Origin: Trichoplusia ni
Taxonomy: Eukaryota > Arthropoda > Insecta > Lepidoptera > Noctuidae
Length of the DNA: 64,000 bases
Direction: 5' to 3'
Assembly: GCF_003590095.1 (NCBI RefSeq)
Contig: NC_039481.1
Coordinates: 12,245,895-12,309,894 of the forward strand
Both the position numbers and the translations under genes were made by a program. Positions 11,756 through 25,300 of the stretch are shown here, piece by piece. Under the pieces are notes generated by a model. It saw only the letters and a list, made by a program, of their open reading frames with translations, made no database searches and had not been told where the DNA came from. Numbering within the stretch: the stretch's first letter is position 1; each line of letters opens with the position of its first letter.

Positions 11756-12564
11756 TTAGTACTGGTAAGACTGGAAGCTGATTCCTTCCAAAACTTAGGA
11801 AAAAGGTAAAAATAAACCGAATTGAATTGAAACAAACTCTACCAATATCGACGTTCACTTCTAACACAACCAGTAACGTGTAAAGTCTGCATCTTATTAT
11901 GACTTTAGTTCTAAAATAAAAGGAACATAAATTAAAAGGGATAACAGACCGACTGCTCAGATAATATTAATTAAGTTCACGTGCGAATGTAATCTTAATC
12001 TAGTTATCTGGTCAACGAGATTAAAACTATGCTCGACGTTGCTCTACAAAATACGATACGAATCCATTTAAAAAAAAACTTCTGCAGTAAATAATGTTCG
12101 TTGACCAAAGATTATTTGAGGAACGAGTTGATTACAAAAACGCAAATATGTTTTCGACGTCAGAAATCTATTGTCTGACTGACATTTAAGTTTACACACA
12201 CATTGCTAAAATATCACTGATTATTGATGTAGTTATTATTGATGATTATCATTTAGTGATTATTGATGATTTTATGAAATTAGCTAAATAATAAATATTA
12301 GTCTCTACTAAACTCTACCTTAGCTTCCGCCAAGCATACAACAAAACCCTACTTTGTCGCACACTAGGTAAAATCTATTCAATGATAGCCAATTCATGCT
12401 AAAGTAGAGTCTCAATATATTTTATGCACTCCAACAGCGCAATCCTGTTAGCTGTATGTTAACTATCTTATTGCAATCAGTCTGCGTGTGATCACGTCTT
12501 GGTCAAAATTATAATTATCTGAACATAAAAGCCGAAGTAGTGTGTTAATGTTCCTTCATCTTCT
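11756..12564. other. Non-coding
   Basis: AT-rich, with a small direct repeat of 'TATTGATGATTAT' type near 12,222-12,270 and no coding signal. Confidence 0.5.
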
Positions 12565-12742
12565 TAACCGACTTCAAAGAGAGAAGGAGAAGGTTTTCAA
12601 TTCATCTGTATTTTTTTGTTTTGTGCCCGTAGAACTTCGGACTGTAGTGATGAACAGATTTTGTTGATTATTTATTAATTTAACGTGAAATAACTGTAAT
12701 TAGTCCCAAAAAAGCTTCATCAAGTTCGTGTCAGTAGTTTTT
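12565..12742 (+). repeat. LINE-type 3' tail repeat ('AACCGACTTC')
   Basis: Begins 'AACCGACTTCAAAGAGAGAAGGAG' and continues to 'CAATTCATCTGTATTTTTTT' and 'TTCATCAAGTTCGTGTCAGT'. This is a widespread lepidopteran retroelement-tail motif that I recognise by sequence. It is a fragment without coding capacity. Confidence 0.5.
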
Positions 12743-14640
12743 ATTTAAAGTCGCTTGTAGATTTCTGTGCAATTTGACGGAATTCTATACTTTCAAACTA
12801 AGTACCTACCTCCACCGCCTCATACTCACCAAGCTATATTTTCTACCTCGTTTACTTACATCTCTATCTACCCAAATGAGTGCAGCACAGACGGACCGCC
12901 GCCAGCAATCCCCTGTTATTCTTTGCTTGCTTTACAACAGCACTAGTTACTGTTGTCTTTACTTCAGAGCTCATGATTTATTCCTGTAGTAACACAATGG
13001 GTGTCTAACAATACATTGGTGTCAAGAACTGTCTTTAAGGTGATGATTGGCTTGTGTTTTTGAATCAAACTTCTTTTTTTTGACATTACATGAGTCTTTG
13101 AGGTTAGGTCTAGTTTTGTCAAAAGTTTTATAGACTGGTTTTGATGAGGTAAGTAGTAAATAATCAAAATCCATTTATTCAAGACAGGCTAAGTAGCACT
13201 TTTCGAATGTCAAAGTATTCTTTTACAGAGACAGCTACTCGTGTTGCGCACCCTTCACATTCTAATATATGTAAGGTGCAGGTATAAAAGGTATTCATTA
13301 TCGATATGTAAAATTGCTTTGATCACACCAGCGTGACGGATAGAATGACGACCGATACTCTTCCTAGACAAGCATTTTGAAGAGACTACTTTAAAGGAAC
13401 GTCAACAACTATTTAAGAAATTTCTACATTCGTCACCGCTTAAATCAACCACCCCTGTCGACGCGACAGTTTCTTAAACTGTAATCAAGAACATATATAC
13501 AAACCTATAAGTATAGTTTTAATTACTCCAACCCTAATTATACGTACCCCCACTGCAACAGACAAAATCGTTATTGTCGAAACATAAACACCACCGAACT
13601 TATACAATTATGTAAATTTTATGTTACCCCTAATTGCTAACTTATTTAAAGAACTTTCAGTTAATACCCCTTAAGGAGGGGCTCGCAAAAAATATATTCA
13701 TTTTCTTTTAATCTCATGTAAACTTCGTTAAGAAATCCAAAGGGTTGGTCAAGTAATGAAAAAAATAATTTAAATTCATAGATTCTTTAAAGAGGTTTTG
13801 GAACAATTCGAACGATTTGAAACTTTTTAAATACGAATGTAGCTGTCAATTTATGAGGACTTTTTTTCAGACACTGTTTTTTCTCTTTGTTTCTTAGGTT
13901 TTATACAAAGGTAATCGCAAAACTACCTAACAACGTTAGCCTAAAACATTGCATGGTAAGGTTCAACCCTCTACAAATCTACAAATATATAGTGGTACAC
14001 TTGAAGACGCAACATATACAGAACTTAGCGATGTTCGTATGCAAAGTATGCTCTGATACGATTTCCGTTATTGCTTTGCCACATCGAGACGTCCGACGCT
14101 AAATTATTAAAGTGAAATGGTTAGTAAATTTAAATAAAGTTTCTAATAAACGATAATTAGTCAATAAGAAAAGAGAAAAATATAAACAGCGTTCATAATT
14201 TTTTTCTAAGCAGTGAAGGGTTAAGATACCTTTTTGTTCTTGAAGACTTGAACACGCATCAGATTTGAATGATCAAACGTCTGACACGACTGTCTGAAGG
14301 TCTGAGGCATAAGTGCCAAATTAGCAAGCGCTTTGCCAGTATCAAGAAACAATGTTTATAAATGACACATCTGATAATACGGGTTGAGAGTCTTAGGATT
14401 GAAAAACATCATTTTTTTCAAAAGTCTTAGATGTACACTGTAATCCGTAATTACTTATTTTTCAAATTAATGAGTTAAAAGTAATACATAGACACCGTGC
14501 GAAAATATTAAAATAACAATATACCTAGTAATGTTAAGTCCACAAAATCATAGTTTGTCAACATTCGGTAGCTCGGTTATAAACACTAATATTTCGTACG
14601 AAACGAAATAAAAATCTACAAAAATCGAACGTCAAATTCA
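12743..14640. other. Non-coding
   Basis: AT-rich DNA with frames no longer than about 72 codons and no domain, repeat family or splice context that I can support. Confidence 0.5.
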
Positions 14641-14649
14641 AACGTTCGT

Positions 14650-14935
14650 AATTTCAAACTATCGACCGAGGTGAGGGGGCGCTAAGGTCAGGGGTATACC
14701 ACCCTCCCCCGCTTGATCATTTATAATGCCAAAATGTTTTAATTAAGATGCTGTAAAATGTAATTTACATGCAAATTCGGTTTATGTTAATGTGGCGCGT
14801 ATATCTGTTTGGGTGCGTGCTTGCTATCTAATTTTGCGACAGTGTGTACCGTCATTATCTTGGCTCTAATGAGAAATCTGGCGACGGCTTGATGTTTGCA
14901 TAATTAAACTTGCGGTTGGGAACGTACGTTTTGAT
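14650..14935. promoter_or_regulatory. Candidate conserved element with POU octamer
   Basis: Contains a perfect POU octamer ATGCAAAT (14,769-14,776), a second POU/homeodomain-like site TTTGCATAATTAAAC (14,895-14,909) and GC-richer connecting sequence. No coding frame. An enhancer role is inferred from motif content only. Confidence 0.3.
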
Positions 14936-16944
14936 TGTCGCAGTGATAAAACACACGGTTCTAATACTTATAATTCGCACAATCGATGTTTTACTTGGAT
15001 GTTTGTTGTGTTTTACATTTTATTCGGCAAATTACGTGAATTAACACGGTATTGTGTGTTAGATAAAAGATTTTTTGCTAGCTTTTATTGATTTACGACA
15101 AAAAATTTAAATTTCAATGCGTTGATGCTAAGTCAGTCAGTTACAACTGGTAATACTAATGTTGATGATCATGTCAAAAGGTTTTACCTAAATTTCTTGA
15201 TGATATATTTTCATGATTCTCGCCTTGACGTTATAGTTATCAAGAGGTTCAATGAACGAAACTGTAAGTTTACAAAAGGTTACACGTTCGAATCCAGACA
15301 CGTTCCAATGTGACTTTAAGTTATAATATAGGTGTGTATCAAATTAGATTATTTTAGATCATCGTGACGAAAACATTCTCATGATATTTGATTGAAAATA
15401 TAAAAGCAGGATTGGACTTCAGTACTGGTTCCCTCTATAAAATTTTTGTTCCTATTAGAGTTAAAAAAATGCTATGCTTCTATTATCATTCTAATTTAAA
15501 ATATCAATCAAATACTTTCTGTAACAAAATAATGAAGCTTTAATTTTTGACTAAAAGCGTTTTCTGACAAAAATAATAAATACGTCAAATTAATTTTAAA
15601 TCAATTAATCAAAATAATATAGGGCTGCCATAGAGCCCACAAGGATTCATTAGTAAAACACAATACTGTTAATTTATTCAAAGAAAAAGGTTTGATAGCC
15701 CTGCCAATTCACCCCTTCACTTCGTCACAGGGGTTGGGCAGAACTCAACAAAAATATGTTCATGTCTATGATGTTTTGTAGGAATAGGAACTAAATACTG
15801 TGTTTGACTATTTATCTACGCGAAGTTATTATAATGAATGAAAATGAAAATCTACTACTAAACTTACAAGTTTTCTTTCGTAAATAGTTATCATTTTACT
15901 TTCGTAAATAAGTCAGCCGATGGCCAAAGATATCTACACTTTTCCTAACCGCAACATTTCGTCATTTGCAAGTTCATCCGTTTGTGTGTCTGTCATCAAT
16001 TTTATTTCATGAATCGTCATGACAAAATTTGAAAATAAATTAATCGAATACTAAAGCTAGAGAATCAGAATAAACTTACATTGACGAGTCCGACTCGCAC
16101 TTGCCCAGATATTTTTTCATATTTTTGTATTTCAAGTTTTATTTCTTTTTTTTTCGATCTAGGTAAATTTTGAAGGACTGTAAAGGCATACAAATAACAC
16201 AGCGACGCGAAAGGAATGGTTCCGCTTTTAAATGGAACAAATATTTGATAGCTATATCTATCCACTCAATAAAAACCAGTATATTTTTTACTTTAGCAAA
16301 CGCAGTTATTATGACGAGAAACTTCGTTGTAAAAAGTATAAAATTACTCAATCATGGAAATACAATTGTTTCATAAAAGAGGTCGAATGATTTAACAAAA
16401 ATAATAATAGAAACCTAACAAAAAATCTCATTATTTCAAGTAGGTAAAGTTATTACAAACTCTTCTCAGAAAATGAGTTTCCAGTCTAACCACAATTAAT
16501 AAAGAAATTAAATCATAACGAAGGACTGCCGTCAAAAAAACACTACGTACAGCCAGAGAAATCAACCCTTCGCTTCTTCGAGATTGAATTCGGCTAAATA
16601 AACTGAATTATATGCTACTTAAATGAGTGTCAAGTCCGCCAGGGCGAGTGAAACCCCGACCCGTGCTCACTTCAACCTCACCCCGAGCTTCTTCCCAGAT
16701 TCACGACGCGAGCAAAACAGGGTTAAGTAAGAAATGTAAGAAATAGGTAATAAAAAAACCACTTTGAACTATGTTGAGATCTTTTAGTAGATTTTAATTC
16801 TGTTAGCTCTGTTCGTGAGAATTAATCTTGTTTAATATTATGTGATATGTAAGATTATTTCAAAAAGTTTTGTATATTTTTATATTCTGATTGGAAAATA
16901 CAAATTAAATAGAAATAAATAGTATGCCACTATGCTTGATATCC
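14936..16944. other. Non-coding
   Basis: No gene. A GC-richer patch at 16,620-16,735 ('GCCAGGGCGAGTGAAACCCC') may be regulatory. Frames at 16,065-16,376 overlap on both strands and are not credible genes. Confidence 0.45.
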
Positions 16945-17162
16945 CTACTTAATATTATAAATGCGAAAGTAACTCTGTCTGTCTGTCTGTCACACTTTCA
17001 CGTCTAAACCGCTGAACTGATTTTAATGAAATTTGGTACAGAGATAGAGTTGACCTTGATAAAAAACATAGGGCAGTTTTTATCCCGGACTTTTGAAGAG
17101 TTCTCTTGGAAACGCGATATAACCGACCTCGATGCGGGCGAAGCCGCGGGTGAAAAGCTAGT
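16945..17162 (+). mobile_element. Lep1-type non-autonomous Helitron copy
   Basis: Starts 'CTACTTAATATTATAAATGCGAAAG', has a (TCTG)n tract, 'CTGAACTGATTTTAATGAAATTTGGTA' and ends 'GGCGAAGCCGCGGGTGAAAAGCTAGT'. This matches the widespread lepidopteran Lep1 element, which is regarded as a Helitron derivative ending in CTAGT. Essentially full length at 218 bases, non-coding. Confidence 0.75.
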
Positions 17163-19374
17163 CTCTAATAAATACGGGATAGATTGTCTGAAACAAGTAA
17201 TATAAGCTATGTTCTTGATATGACTGGTAGAGTATTCCTCACTTCATGCCTGTGAAAAAAAATGTATAAGAATAAGTAAAAAAAGTAAAGAAAAATTGTT
17301 GTACGTTGTTCCCTAAAAGATTTACTCTTAAAGCCACTATCATTATTTCAGAACCATTTAAACTCATACCATACACAATCCTAATAACAATCAATCACCT
17401 AATATCGGCCTCAATAAAACCCACAAAACATTTGACAAACAACCACGCATTTCCCAGTCCCGACACCTATTCACAAACGGTCCTAAACCCAGTAAAAGTC
17501 GGTGACAATCTTGTAAATTCCCGACTTACCCGGCTTCGGTCGCTGTAGCCGGTGAAGACAAAAGTAGGCGCCCTCACTGAAACGAATAGGCCGGGGCGGC
17601 GAGCTTTTCTCACTCTCTTAAACGCTCTCACTGAATACAGTGCGGAGAAATGGACTTGATACTTTCTGATATATTTTTTATTCTTTGTTGCAGTTTTAGT
17701 AACTTAGAAACGGTTTGGTAGTGGTAACTTTAACCAAGTAAAGCATATTTTTGTTTTATGCTTCGCTTATATTTGATTAGTAATGATATGAACAGAGCAA
17801 AAGTAATTTAGCTTTGCTATTACGTTGCCGACTTATAATAAAATAAAAACTATAATAATTAGTACCCAAATCACTCATGCAACAATTACTTAAAGTGATA
17901 AATGAGCATTACAATATTTCATCTTACTTTAAGAAAAGGTGCCCAATAAAAACACTGTATTTAACATTATTATTTTTTTTGTTCCAAGTATCAATAATGT
18001 TTAGTTGACGTAGAAGCGACAAGTGTCTTTTGAGTAGGCGCCGTCCGCGCGACATTGTTGCAACATGTATACTGGCTAATATAATAATGTTTATACATGT
18101 ATAATCTTCATTATCTCTCGTATAAGATAGCACAGGTGGCATTTGACCTCATTTTGATGTTTCTTTTTGTTTATTTCCTTCACTGTGATATTTTTTGCTT
18201 GATTGACAATACATTGCCAGTGCACACTTATGGACGGTTTAAACCTATTTCAATTATCGTCTTTTAAGAATAGATAGATGTTCTTAAAACTCATTTAGTT
18301 TAAAGATGAACTGCCTTGTAATGAACTTACATAATTCGGCCCCGTAAAAAACTTGAAGGAGTCAAATTATGTAAACATTATTTTAATTTTGTTCTTATTT
18401 TGCATTTTAATTCGCTTCAGGATAATATATTCAGAACCAGACGGCCGCGAAAATTAGCTAAGTTCTTCGTAATCTAGATAAAGGTATAAGTAGTATGGTC
18501 GCAAGGTATACACAGACGTTACAATCAAAGCAAAACGGCTACAAGACAAACACATTTCATAACAAAGTCCTCGCATCAGTAAACAGAACCAACCCTTCAA
18601 TAGGCAAATGATTCAAAATTACAGTTAAAAAAGAGAGAAAAAAGCTCCGAACTCCATTAGAAACAAAAATAAATTGAATTACAACTCGATCGACATTTTC
18701 GATTTGGAGGCCTAACTCAATTAGACGGGAGCGGTGATGGAAAAATAAAATAAATACGAGGAACAAAAAAAAAATTAAAACAAAAAAGAGTCCAGATATA
18801 ATTTGAAATATCTCCGTAAATGCAAAGTGTGAGTGCTGTTATTTTATTCAAATGAGGGCGAACTTTTTTTCAACCCTTTCTCGTCGCGCCATCAAAGTGG
18901 CCTGATATTCAATTAAAAAAAGAAGAGCAGGCCCGCGACTGAAAATTAATCAGAAAAAAATGCTTTTAACTAGATCTACATTTTAATGAAATTATTATTG
19001 ACGAGTATTATATAAATGGGAGTGCTCGGTGCCCTTTGTACAGATTGTGTAAGTAACGTACCTACTTGTGCCTGTAGACCTACAGTCATGCTTTTGAATT
19101 AATGTTTGAATTCATTATGGGGATTTCCTTTTAAATGTGTTCTTGTTATGGCGGTGCGTTGGGACACCCTTGAGACTTCCGTAATGTGCGCGATTAAGAA
19201 CAAGCACATGAAGTGGAATAGGGATGATGTATGACTAGGTTATAAAAGTAGAAACCTATTTGGTCCTTCAGTCTGATGTAGTTTTGGCTTTTGAAATATT
19301 GATTAGAAATAGATAACCTGTTCTAAAGTTCAAGTGTCGGTTTGTAACGTAAATGATCATGATTATGGTGATTG
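17163..19374. other. Non-coding with a GC-rich island
   Basis: No gene. The island at 17,505-17,665 (listed separately) is the only compositionally distinct block, apart from an AT/GC mixed stretch at 18,840-18,950. Confidence 0.45.
17505..17665. promoter_or_regulatory. Candidate regulatory island
   Basis: GC-rich relative to flanks ('CCCGACTTACCCGGCTTCGG', 'AATAGGCCGGGGCGGCGAGC') with the palindromic word 'CACTGAATACAGTG'. No supported exon. Could be an enhancer or a promoter. Confidence 0.25.
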
Positions 19375-19560
19375 ATCTGTTGGTCTAGACAGGTTGGTTG
19401 GTTAGAGGCACTGAATGCTACGCCGGAGCTCGTAGGTTTGATTCCCACTAACACTTAGGCAAATGTTTGTGTGATGAGCACGATCATTTGTTCTGCCTGG
19501 GTGTAGATAATTTATCTCTAGAAATATAGATATGAGGAATTTTATATTGGCCTGGAAATC
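19375..19560 (+). repeat. tRNA-like SINE copy
   Basis: Contains 'TTGGTCTAGACAGG', the B-box-like 'GTAGGTTTGATTCCCACT' and the body 'GTGTGATGAGCACGATCATTTGTTCT..CTGGGTGTA'. Closely parallels the copy at 40,199-40,430. A pol III-type retroposon. Confidence 0.7.
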
Positions 19561-20072
19561 ATAATACAACTTTTTCTTAGTTTGCGTCTTGATGACGTGG
19601 TGTGAAATTTATAAAAAAATTGATGACTTTCAAAAATAAACATATCCAACCTTATTCAGTTAACTACAAGACGCAGATTAAAACATATTATCATCATCCC
19701 CAGCATACACAAAGCTAATATATTTGATGACACCACTGTGAAGGTATATTTAATTGGTCATTGCAACATCATCAGGCAAGCATTGTCTTAGTTACAGTCG
19801 GGACAGTACAAACTCTACCGCCTTAATTAAAGCGATATTAATGTAAGAGTAAGTGTGACAAAGCACTACACGGTAAAGAGCGGCATCTCTTTTCCACATG
19901 TGTTATAATAATACGTAAAGGTGTGATGGTAGAGCCCTAGATTATTACACACGACGGGTACTTAACTATATACGTTACGTAAACGCTTTTGCTCATAAAG
20001 ATCGGGAATTTGAGGGGAAAGTAAAGGCGACAGTTTGTAGAAGGTTGGAAACATTTGTTATCTATATCAATA
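19561..20072. other. Non-coding
   Basis: No gene or recognisable element, although 'GGTGTGATGGTAGAGCCCTAG' near 19,920 may be a fragment of another dispersed repeat. Confidence 0.45.
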
Positions 20073-20330
20073 CTAATATATAAAGCTGAAGAGTTTATTT
20101 GTTTGTTTGTTTGAACGCGCTAATCTCAGGAACTACTGGTCCAAATTGAAAAAATATTTTTGTCTTGAATAGACCATTCATCGAGGAAGCCTTTAGGCTA
20201 TAAACCATCACGCTGCGACTAATAGGAGCAAAGATACAATGGAAAATGTGAAGAAAACAGGGCAGGTATAATAATAAATCATAACTTATATCTTCTACCC
20301 ACTGGGACGACGTCGCGGGCAACAGCCAGT
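20073..20330 (+). mobile_element. Lep1-like Helitron copy A
   Basis: Starts CTAATATATAAAG and ends 'GTCGCGGGCAACAGCCAGT'. It shares 'GAACGCGCTAATCTCAGGAA', 'AGGCTATAAACCATCACGCT' and 'GATACAATGGAAAATGTG' with the copy at 22,165-22,385. Non-coding, 258 bases; the minus-strand frame inside it is spurious. Confidence 0.75.
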
Positions 20331-20368
20331 GTTTTATACGTGTTTTACATATGGTGGTATTTTTTTTG

Positions 20369-20455
20369 GGTTTCGTAACTAAAGGTAAAATGGTGTTGAT
20401 GGTCGCTGTATGTCGATCTGTCTGTTACCAGGCTGTATATTGATAAGAAGTGCCA
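20369..20455 (+). repeat. GTCTGTC/GGCTGTAT dispersed tail
   Basis: 'TTTCGTAACTAAAGGTAAAATG...GTCGATCTGTCTGTTACCAGGCTGTAT' matches the dispersed tail family also found at 27,890, 53,345, 55,240, 60,446, 61,329, 62,250 and 62,770. Probably a retroelement 3' end. Confidence 0.5.
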
Positions 20456-21182
20456 GCGTGCTGTGCTTTGGAGTTTGTAGTACCGTTGATATAATATGGA
20501 GTGATGGTTTAATTTGTCGTTCAAAAAGTACTTCATATCTTGAGCGAATCTTCGAATTCTACTAACAAATTGGATTTTATCATACATATTTTCAAAATAT
20601 CTGATGTGAGTGTGTATGGGCGGACGAAGCGTCTTTGGGAAATTTAGACTAAAATAGAATTCTTGAAGATAATTCATAAATTAAAATTATTTGAAACTTA
20701 GTTTCGAAAAAGTCATTGATCCTCCTATGTCGAAATCGGACCTGCATCTTGTCAAATACAAATCCATACTAAAAACCGCAAGTTGACTTTATTAAGTCAT
20801 CAATGTTTAAACTTTTAAGGGTACTTTGTACCCTTAAAATACAAAATACACAATATAATAACACCGCATTTAGAAATTTAAAGTCTAAATATAACTGTCA
20901 TTGTTTCTACTCAAAGCCACATTTTAACTCCGTAGACCTGAAATGAAAACGGATCTAATTACTATTATGACAGTCATTGCTCGGACGCTGACAGCTAGGC
21001 ATCATACCATACTCTGAATTTATTCTAAACGTAATCACACGGCATAATTTCAATATGCATATGAGGTCATGAAAAGTGCTTTTCCGGATTCAGAGATAGG
21101 AATTAATTGTTGATCTCCATAACACTGAGGTTTTAACACCGTTGTGTACCAAAGGACAATCGTGTAAGTAGCTCGTGTGATT
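20456..21182. other. Non-coding
   Basis: A minus-strand frame of 110 codons spans 20,345-20,677 but overlaps the dispersed repeat and shows no domain. Nothing else recognised. Confidence 0.45.
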
Positions 21183-21424
21183 AAAAGAGTTTGTTTGTTT
21201 GAACCCTTTCATACCAGAACTACTGGTCCGATTTGAAAAAAAAGGTCAGTGTTACAGTGATAGAAAATTTAATGAGGCATGCATAACAATATATATGATA
21301 TACATATATCATCAAATTATGATTAATAGGAGCAGAGCAGCAATGGAATGTATGCGTACAGTCTAACACAATATATGGGATTTGAGAAAATCCAAACTTA
21401 TATATTCACAATCGCAACAGCTTG
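21183..21424 (+). mobile_element. Diverged Lep1-like Helitron copy B
   Basis: Keeps 'GAGTTTGTTTGTTTGAAC', 'AGAACTACTGGTCCGATTTG', 'ATTAATAGGAGCAGAG' and the terminal 'CGCAACAGCTT', but differs from copies A and C by many substitutions and an AT-rich insertion (ATATATGATATACATATATCAT). Older than its neighbours. Confidence 0.55.
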
Positions 21425-22164
21425 TAAAGCTGTGACTATGATAAGTTTATTACCTAAGATCGAAAATTGACGCATGCAATAAAGTATTTTTAGCATTGGG
21501 CTTCATTTAGAAGTTAATCATTTATTGAAAACTATTGTATTACATAACTAATAGATTTTAACAAACGACGATGTCTGACTCTGTAAAACTTAGTTCTTTG
21601 GTCTTCTTAGCCTTTAATATCTGCTTTGTAAAGTTGCTTTTAGACAAAAATGGTTTGATGATTTTTAACACAGTATGTGGATATTTAAAACCTAATCATT
21701 ACAGTACGGTGTGAAACCCGCCCCCTGTAATTCAAGCGTCGACTCGTCCGTACATTATTATTCACCGTCGGAACGAAATGAATTCGTTTTTATTCAAACG
21801 CCAGAATGATATAATTAAAATTTGAATACAAGATTAACTCGAGAAAAAAATCGATATCGAATTTGTACGGTTTTTGGTTGTTAACTGAAAGGATTGAGGG
21901 ATTGTTTCAAGTGTGTATTTGGAACTGAACTGCTTTTTTATGAAATATGAGTATTTTAATTGTTGACGGAATATTGCATAGTTTAATACTGAATTAGTAA
22001 GAGTTTGTTGCATGGCTACAAATACAGAGTGTTTGAATTAAAAAAGGGCATATAAACTACATATACACTACAGCCTTGGTACACCAAGGCTAAGAATAAG
22101 ATAGGACTGAAATTGATTCACGTATTGGTAGAAATCTTATGGTTTATAGTTGTGATAATCTAAA
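21425..22164. other. Non-coding, with a possible regulatory patch
   Basis: Bases 21,710-21,830 are relatively CpG-rich ('CAAGCGTCGACTCGTCCG', 'CACCGTCGGAACGAAATGAA') and could be regulatory. The remainder is featureless. Confidence 0.4.
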
Positions 22165-22385
22165 CTAATATATAAAGCTGAAAAGTTTGTTTGTTTGAAC
22201 GCGCTAATCTCAGGAATTACTGGTTCAAATAAAAAAAATCATCGAGGAAGGTTTTAGGCTATAAACCATCACGCTGCGACTAATAGGACCGAAGATACAA
22301 TGGAAAATGTGGAAAAAACAGGGTAGATATAAATCATAACTTAGATCTTCTAACCACGGGGACGAAGTCGCGGGCAACAGCTAGT
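22165..22385 (+). mobile_element. Lep1-like Helitron copy C
   Basis: Starts CTAATATATAAAG, ends 'GTCGCGGGCAACAGCTAGT'. Near-identical in blocks to the copy at 20,073-20,330 but lacking about 25 internal bases ahead of 'CATCGAGGAAG'. Non-coding. Confidence 0.75.
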
Positions 22386-25300
22386 GAATCTATATTTGTT
22401 TTAATTGATACCGTTCCAAATAATATTCTCCTAATTGTACTATTTTTCTTCATCAAAACAGAGGATGTCATTGTAGACCATAAGAAAAGATGCTCATTAA
22501 ACTAACGTAACTATTTTTTACGTTTATATTCGAACAATATTATTCTAGATTACTCATACTATTAAATAAAAAAATAATAAATAAATAACCAAAACTAACT
22601 TTCCTAATCCATTCACGAATTTTCTCATTTGAGTACCAGGCGTGCAGATGACGGAGGGGGTCGATGCAAACGCATTAGTGCGGCCCTAAGCCTTTCTCAC
22701 ATACGCACATACATCTACTTGTGTGTATCAGGGTCACTGATCGAGTTAAAGATTATTCTGATAGACACAAACTGACGGAGTCCCGTCTTCGTTGATTATA
22801 TGTAAGGAACTAAATTGTATTTGGAAGGAGTGATGACGTCAAATGTGCTTAGTTTTACGTGTTAGATTTTTCTTTTTAATTTTATGAAATTGTTCTATAT
22901 TGGCCAGTAAAAATTGTTATTGGTTATTTGCCGGTTAGAAAAAGAAAAAATAAATAAAAAAATGTTAAATTATTCTTTAATGTGAATTGAAAGACAAAAC
23001 AGGCTTTGTGTTCTTCATAAGGTTTTATTAAATAAATAATAATTATACGATTTGGGTTGCATTACACAATTAATTGTGAAGTGATAATTGTTCTTTAATA
23101 GTATATTAATGTAATTACTCATTTGAATGGACTTAACTGAAATGATATTGTAGACCAATAATTAAAGCGTGTGGTTCAATGAGCTATTTAAGATTTTTAA
23201 TGAGGTTTCTGCATCAGAGGACAATAAAAAGAACAGCTGTGATGTAACATTTATGTTTTGCGTGAGAGTGTATTTTAAAACAAAAGCCAGTTTTATTTCG
23301 GAAATCGGTTGCTATAACTTTTGAATGAGGTTTTTATGTTTATAAAAACAGTTTTTTCGTTACATTATATTCCACAATACATTTTGATGTTGTAAAATTG
23401 TGGTATTTTTTTGTAATTTCAACTAACATTAATTTACACATCGAACGGTTTGCAACATAATAATACCTTTTTCGTAGACGCGGGCAGTAACTAAATGACG
23501 TCACAACTCCCGACTCCAGCGGGCCCGCCGTCAAATGGACAGGCACACATAAATCGAGAAGCCTCCCCCCATAATAGCAGGCTCACTCAAATCTAAGCCT
23601 AAGCCCAAAAGCCGGATTTCTCCCAGTAATACACTTAAAACGCCTGAGCTTAAATCATCGTCATCGTTTGTTGAACAAGACTCTCCGGTCACATATCAGG
23701 CCGGCGACGGCTGGCCCCAACCCCTTCACCCCCTTCCCCCCACCCCCCAATAATTTTCGGCCTAGCCCCTCTGTAGGCATAGATTTCTAGTCTCAACGTA
23801 CAAGGTGGGTGTTTTGTGTTGGCTATGTACTACGTAAATACGGAGGAAGGATATTCAGTGTATATTTGATCATTTATAGCATGTAGCTGGACTAGATCGA
23901 TAAACTATGTAAGGCGTTGGATAGTTGTTAGATGAACATCGATTTCTGTGGTGCACTGAGAACTTGATAACTTCTTTGAAGTCTACTCTTACTGCCTTGC
24001 TGCGTAGCGAGATGAAACTGTACATGCAAGTTTTGATGTACAAAACTATTGTAACAGTAAAAAAGGAGGTGGTTATTAAGGGAGTTTATCTAATTAAAAG
24101 TTTCTTCAATGATGACGATAACTACAATGTTGGTATTAATATACAAAATGTAAATAATTACGATTAACACTGACTCACACAACTCTTTCCAATAAACCTA
24201 TCGTACGAAATCTCAAATGCTATACATTGAATCTTTAACATTTAATAAAAATAATAAATATAAGTTTAAGATGAGATGCAAATTGAATGTTATCGCTAAT
24301 AGCGTTGATTGTATAATAATTTCGTGTTGATACATAATAAAGTACAGTGGTGGCCGCTGTAAGCTGCGTGCGCGCCGATGGGGAGTCGCTCGGGATTTAT
24401 GTTAGAAATTCGCGTGCGCCAAGCTCCATTTTTGTGCGTAACTGGATTTTCTAGGGCTGTCATTTAAATGTCTAGAATGTATCCCTTATAATTTCTCAGT
24501 GTATAAAAGAAAAATAAAGCCTAAGATTATAAAAAGAATAGCTAATTCTGTTCAGAAATTAAGAAAATATTAATAAAAATAAAAAAAGTGAAGAATAAGT
24601 CAACCTGCCATGATGAAAACAAAATAAATTCAATCCATAATTGATTTTATTAACATTTCTAGTTACTTAATTCACTTTATCTGACTTAATTCAATTGATC
24701 TCAATAGAATATAGAATACGGGCGTGTAAATGCTAATCACTACAACGTATTTTAATAACCAAAACTATGCGAGTTCAGCCCTAGCGGAGCAGTGGCCAAG
24801 TCCTATCGACGCTAGATTTATTCCCGCAGCGTCGTGATTTGCGAGACATTATGATAAGTGGGCGAACGGCACCCGAGCAATTAGAACACCGCATATACAG
24901 AGCTGCAAATTAAATAAATTAACGAATTGACGACGAGACAAAGTTACTGCGTACGGCCTTGTGGCGTGCGGCGCGATTTGACCGAAACAGAATTATGAAT
25001 GCGTAATTAAATGTGATGGTATTTGAATTATCGGTTTAATTGTCATAAGGATTGCTCAATGTTTGTAAACCGGTTGGTTGGGTACGTAACTTGTAAGGAA
25101 TTTAGCGATTGCAATAATTATTGTAGAGATAATAGATCATTTATTGCATATCACTGGTCAATACCGCTCTAGGCTGTGTTGGCGAATGGATAAGACGTTT
25201 TTGTTTTAATGTAATAAGCCAGTTGTTGGCTGGTTAAGGAAATCTTGTCGGTCGTATGATAATGTTTGTTCCAATTTAAGATATTTAAATTTAATTTGGT

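Noticed and set aside
15270..15300. Possible tRNA B box (GTTCGAATCC)
   Set aside because: No A box, acceptor stem or anticodon arm can be folded around it.
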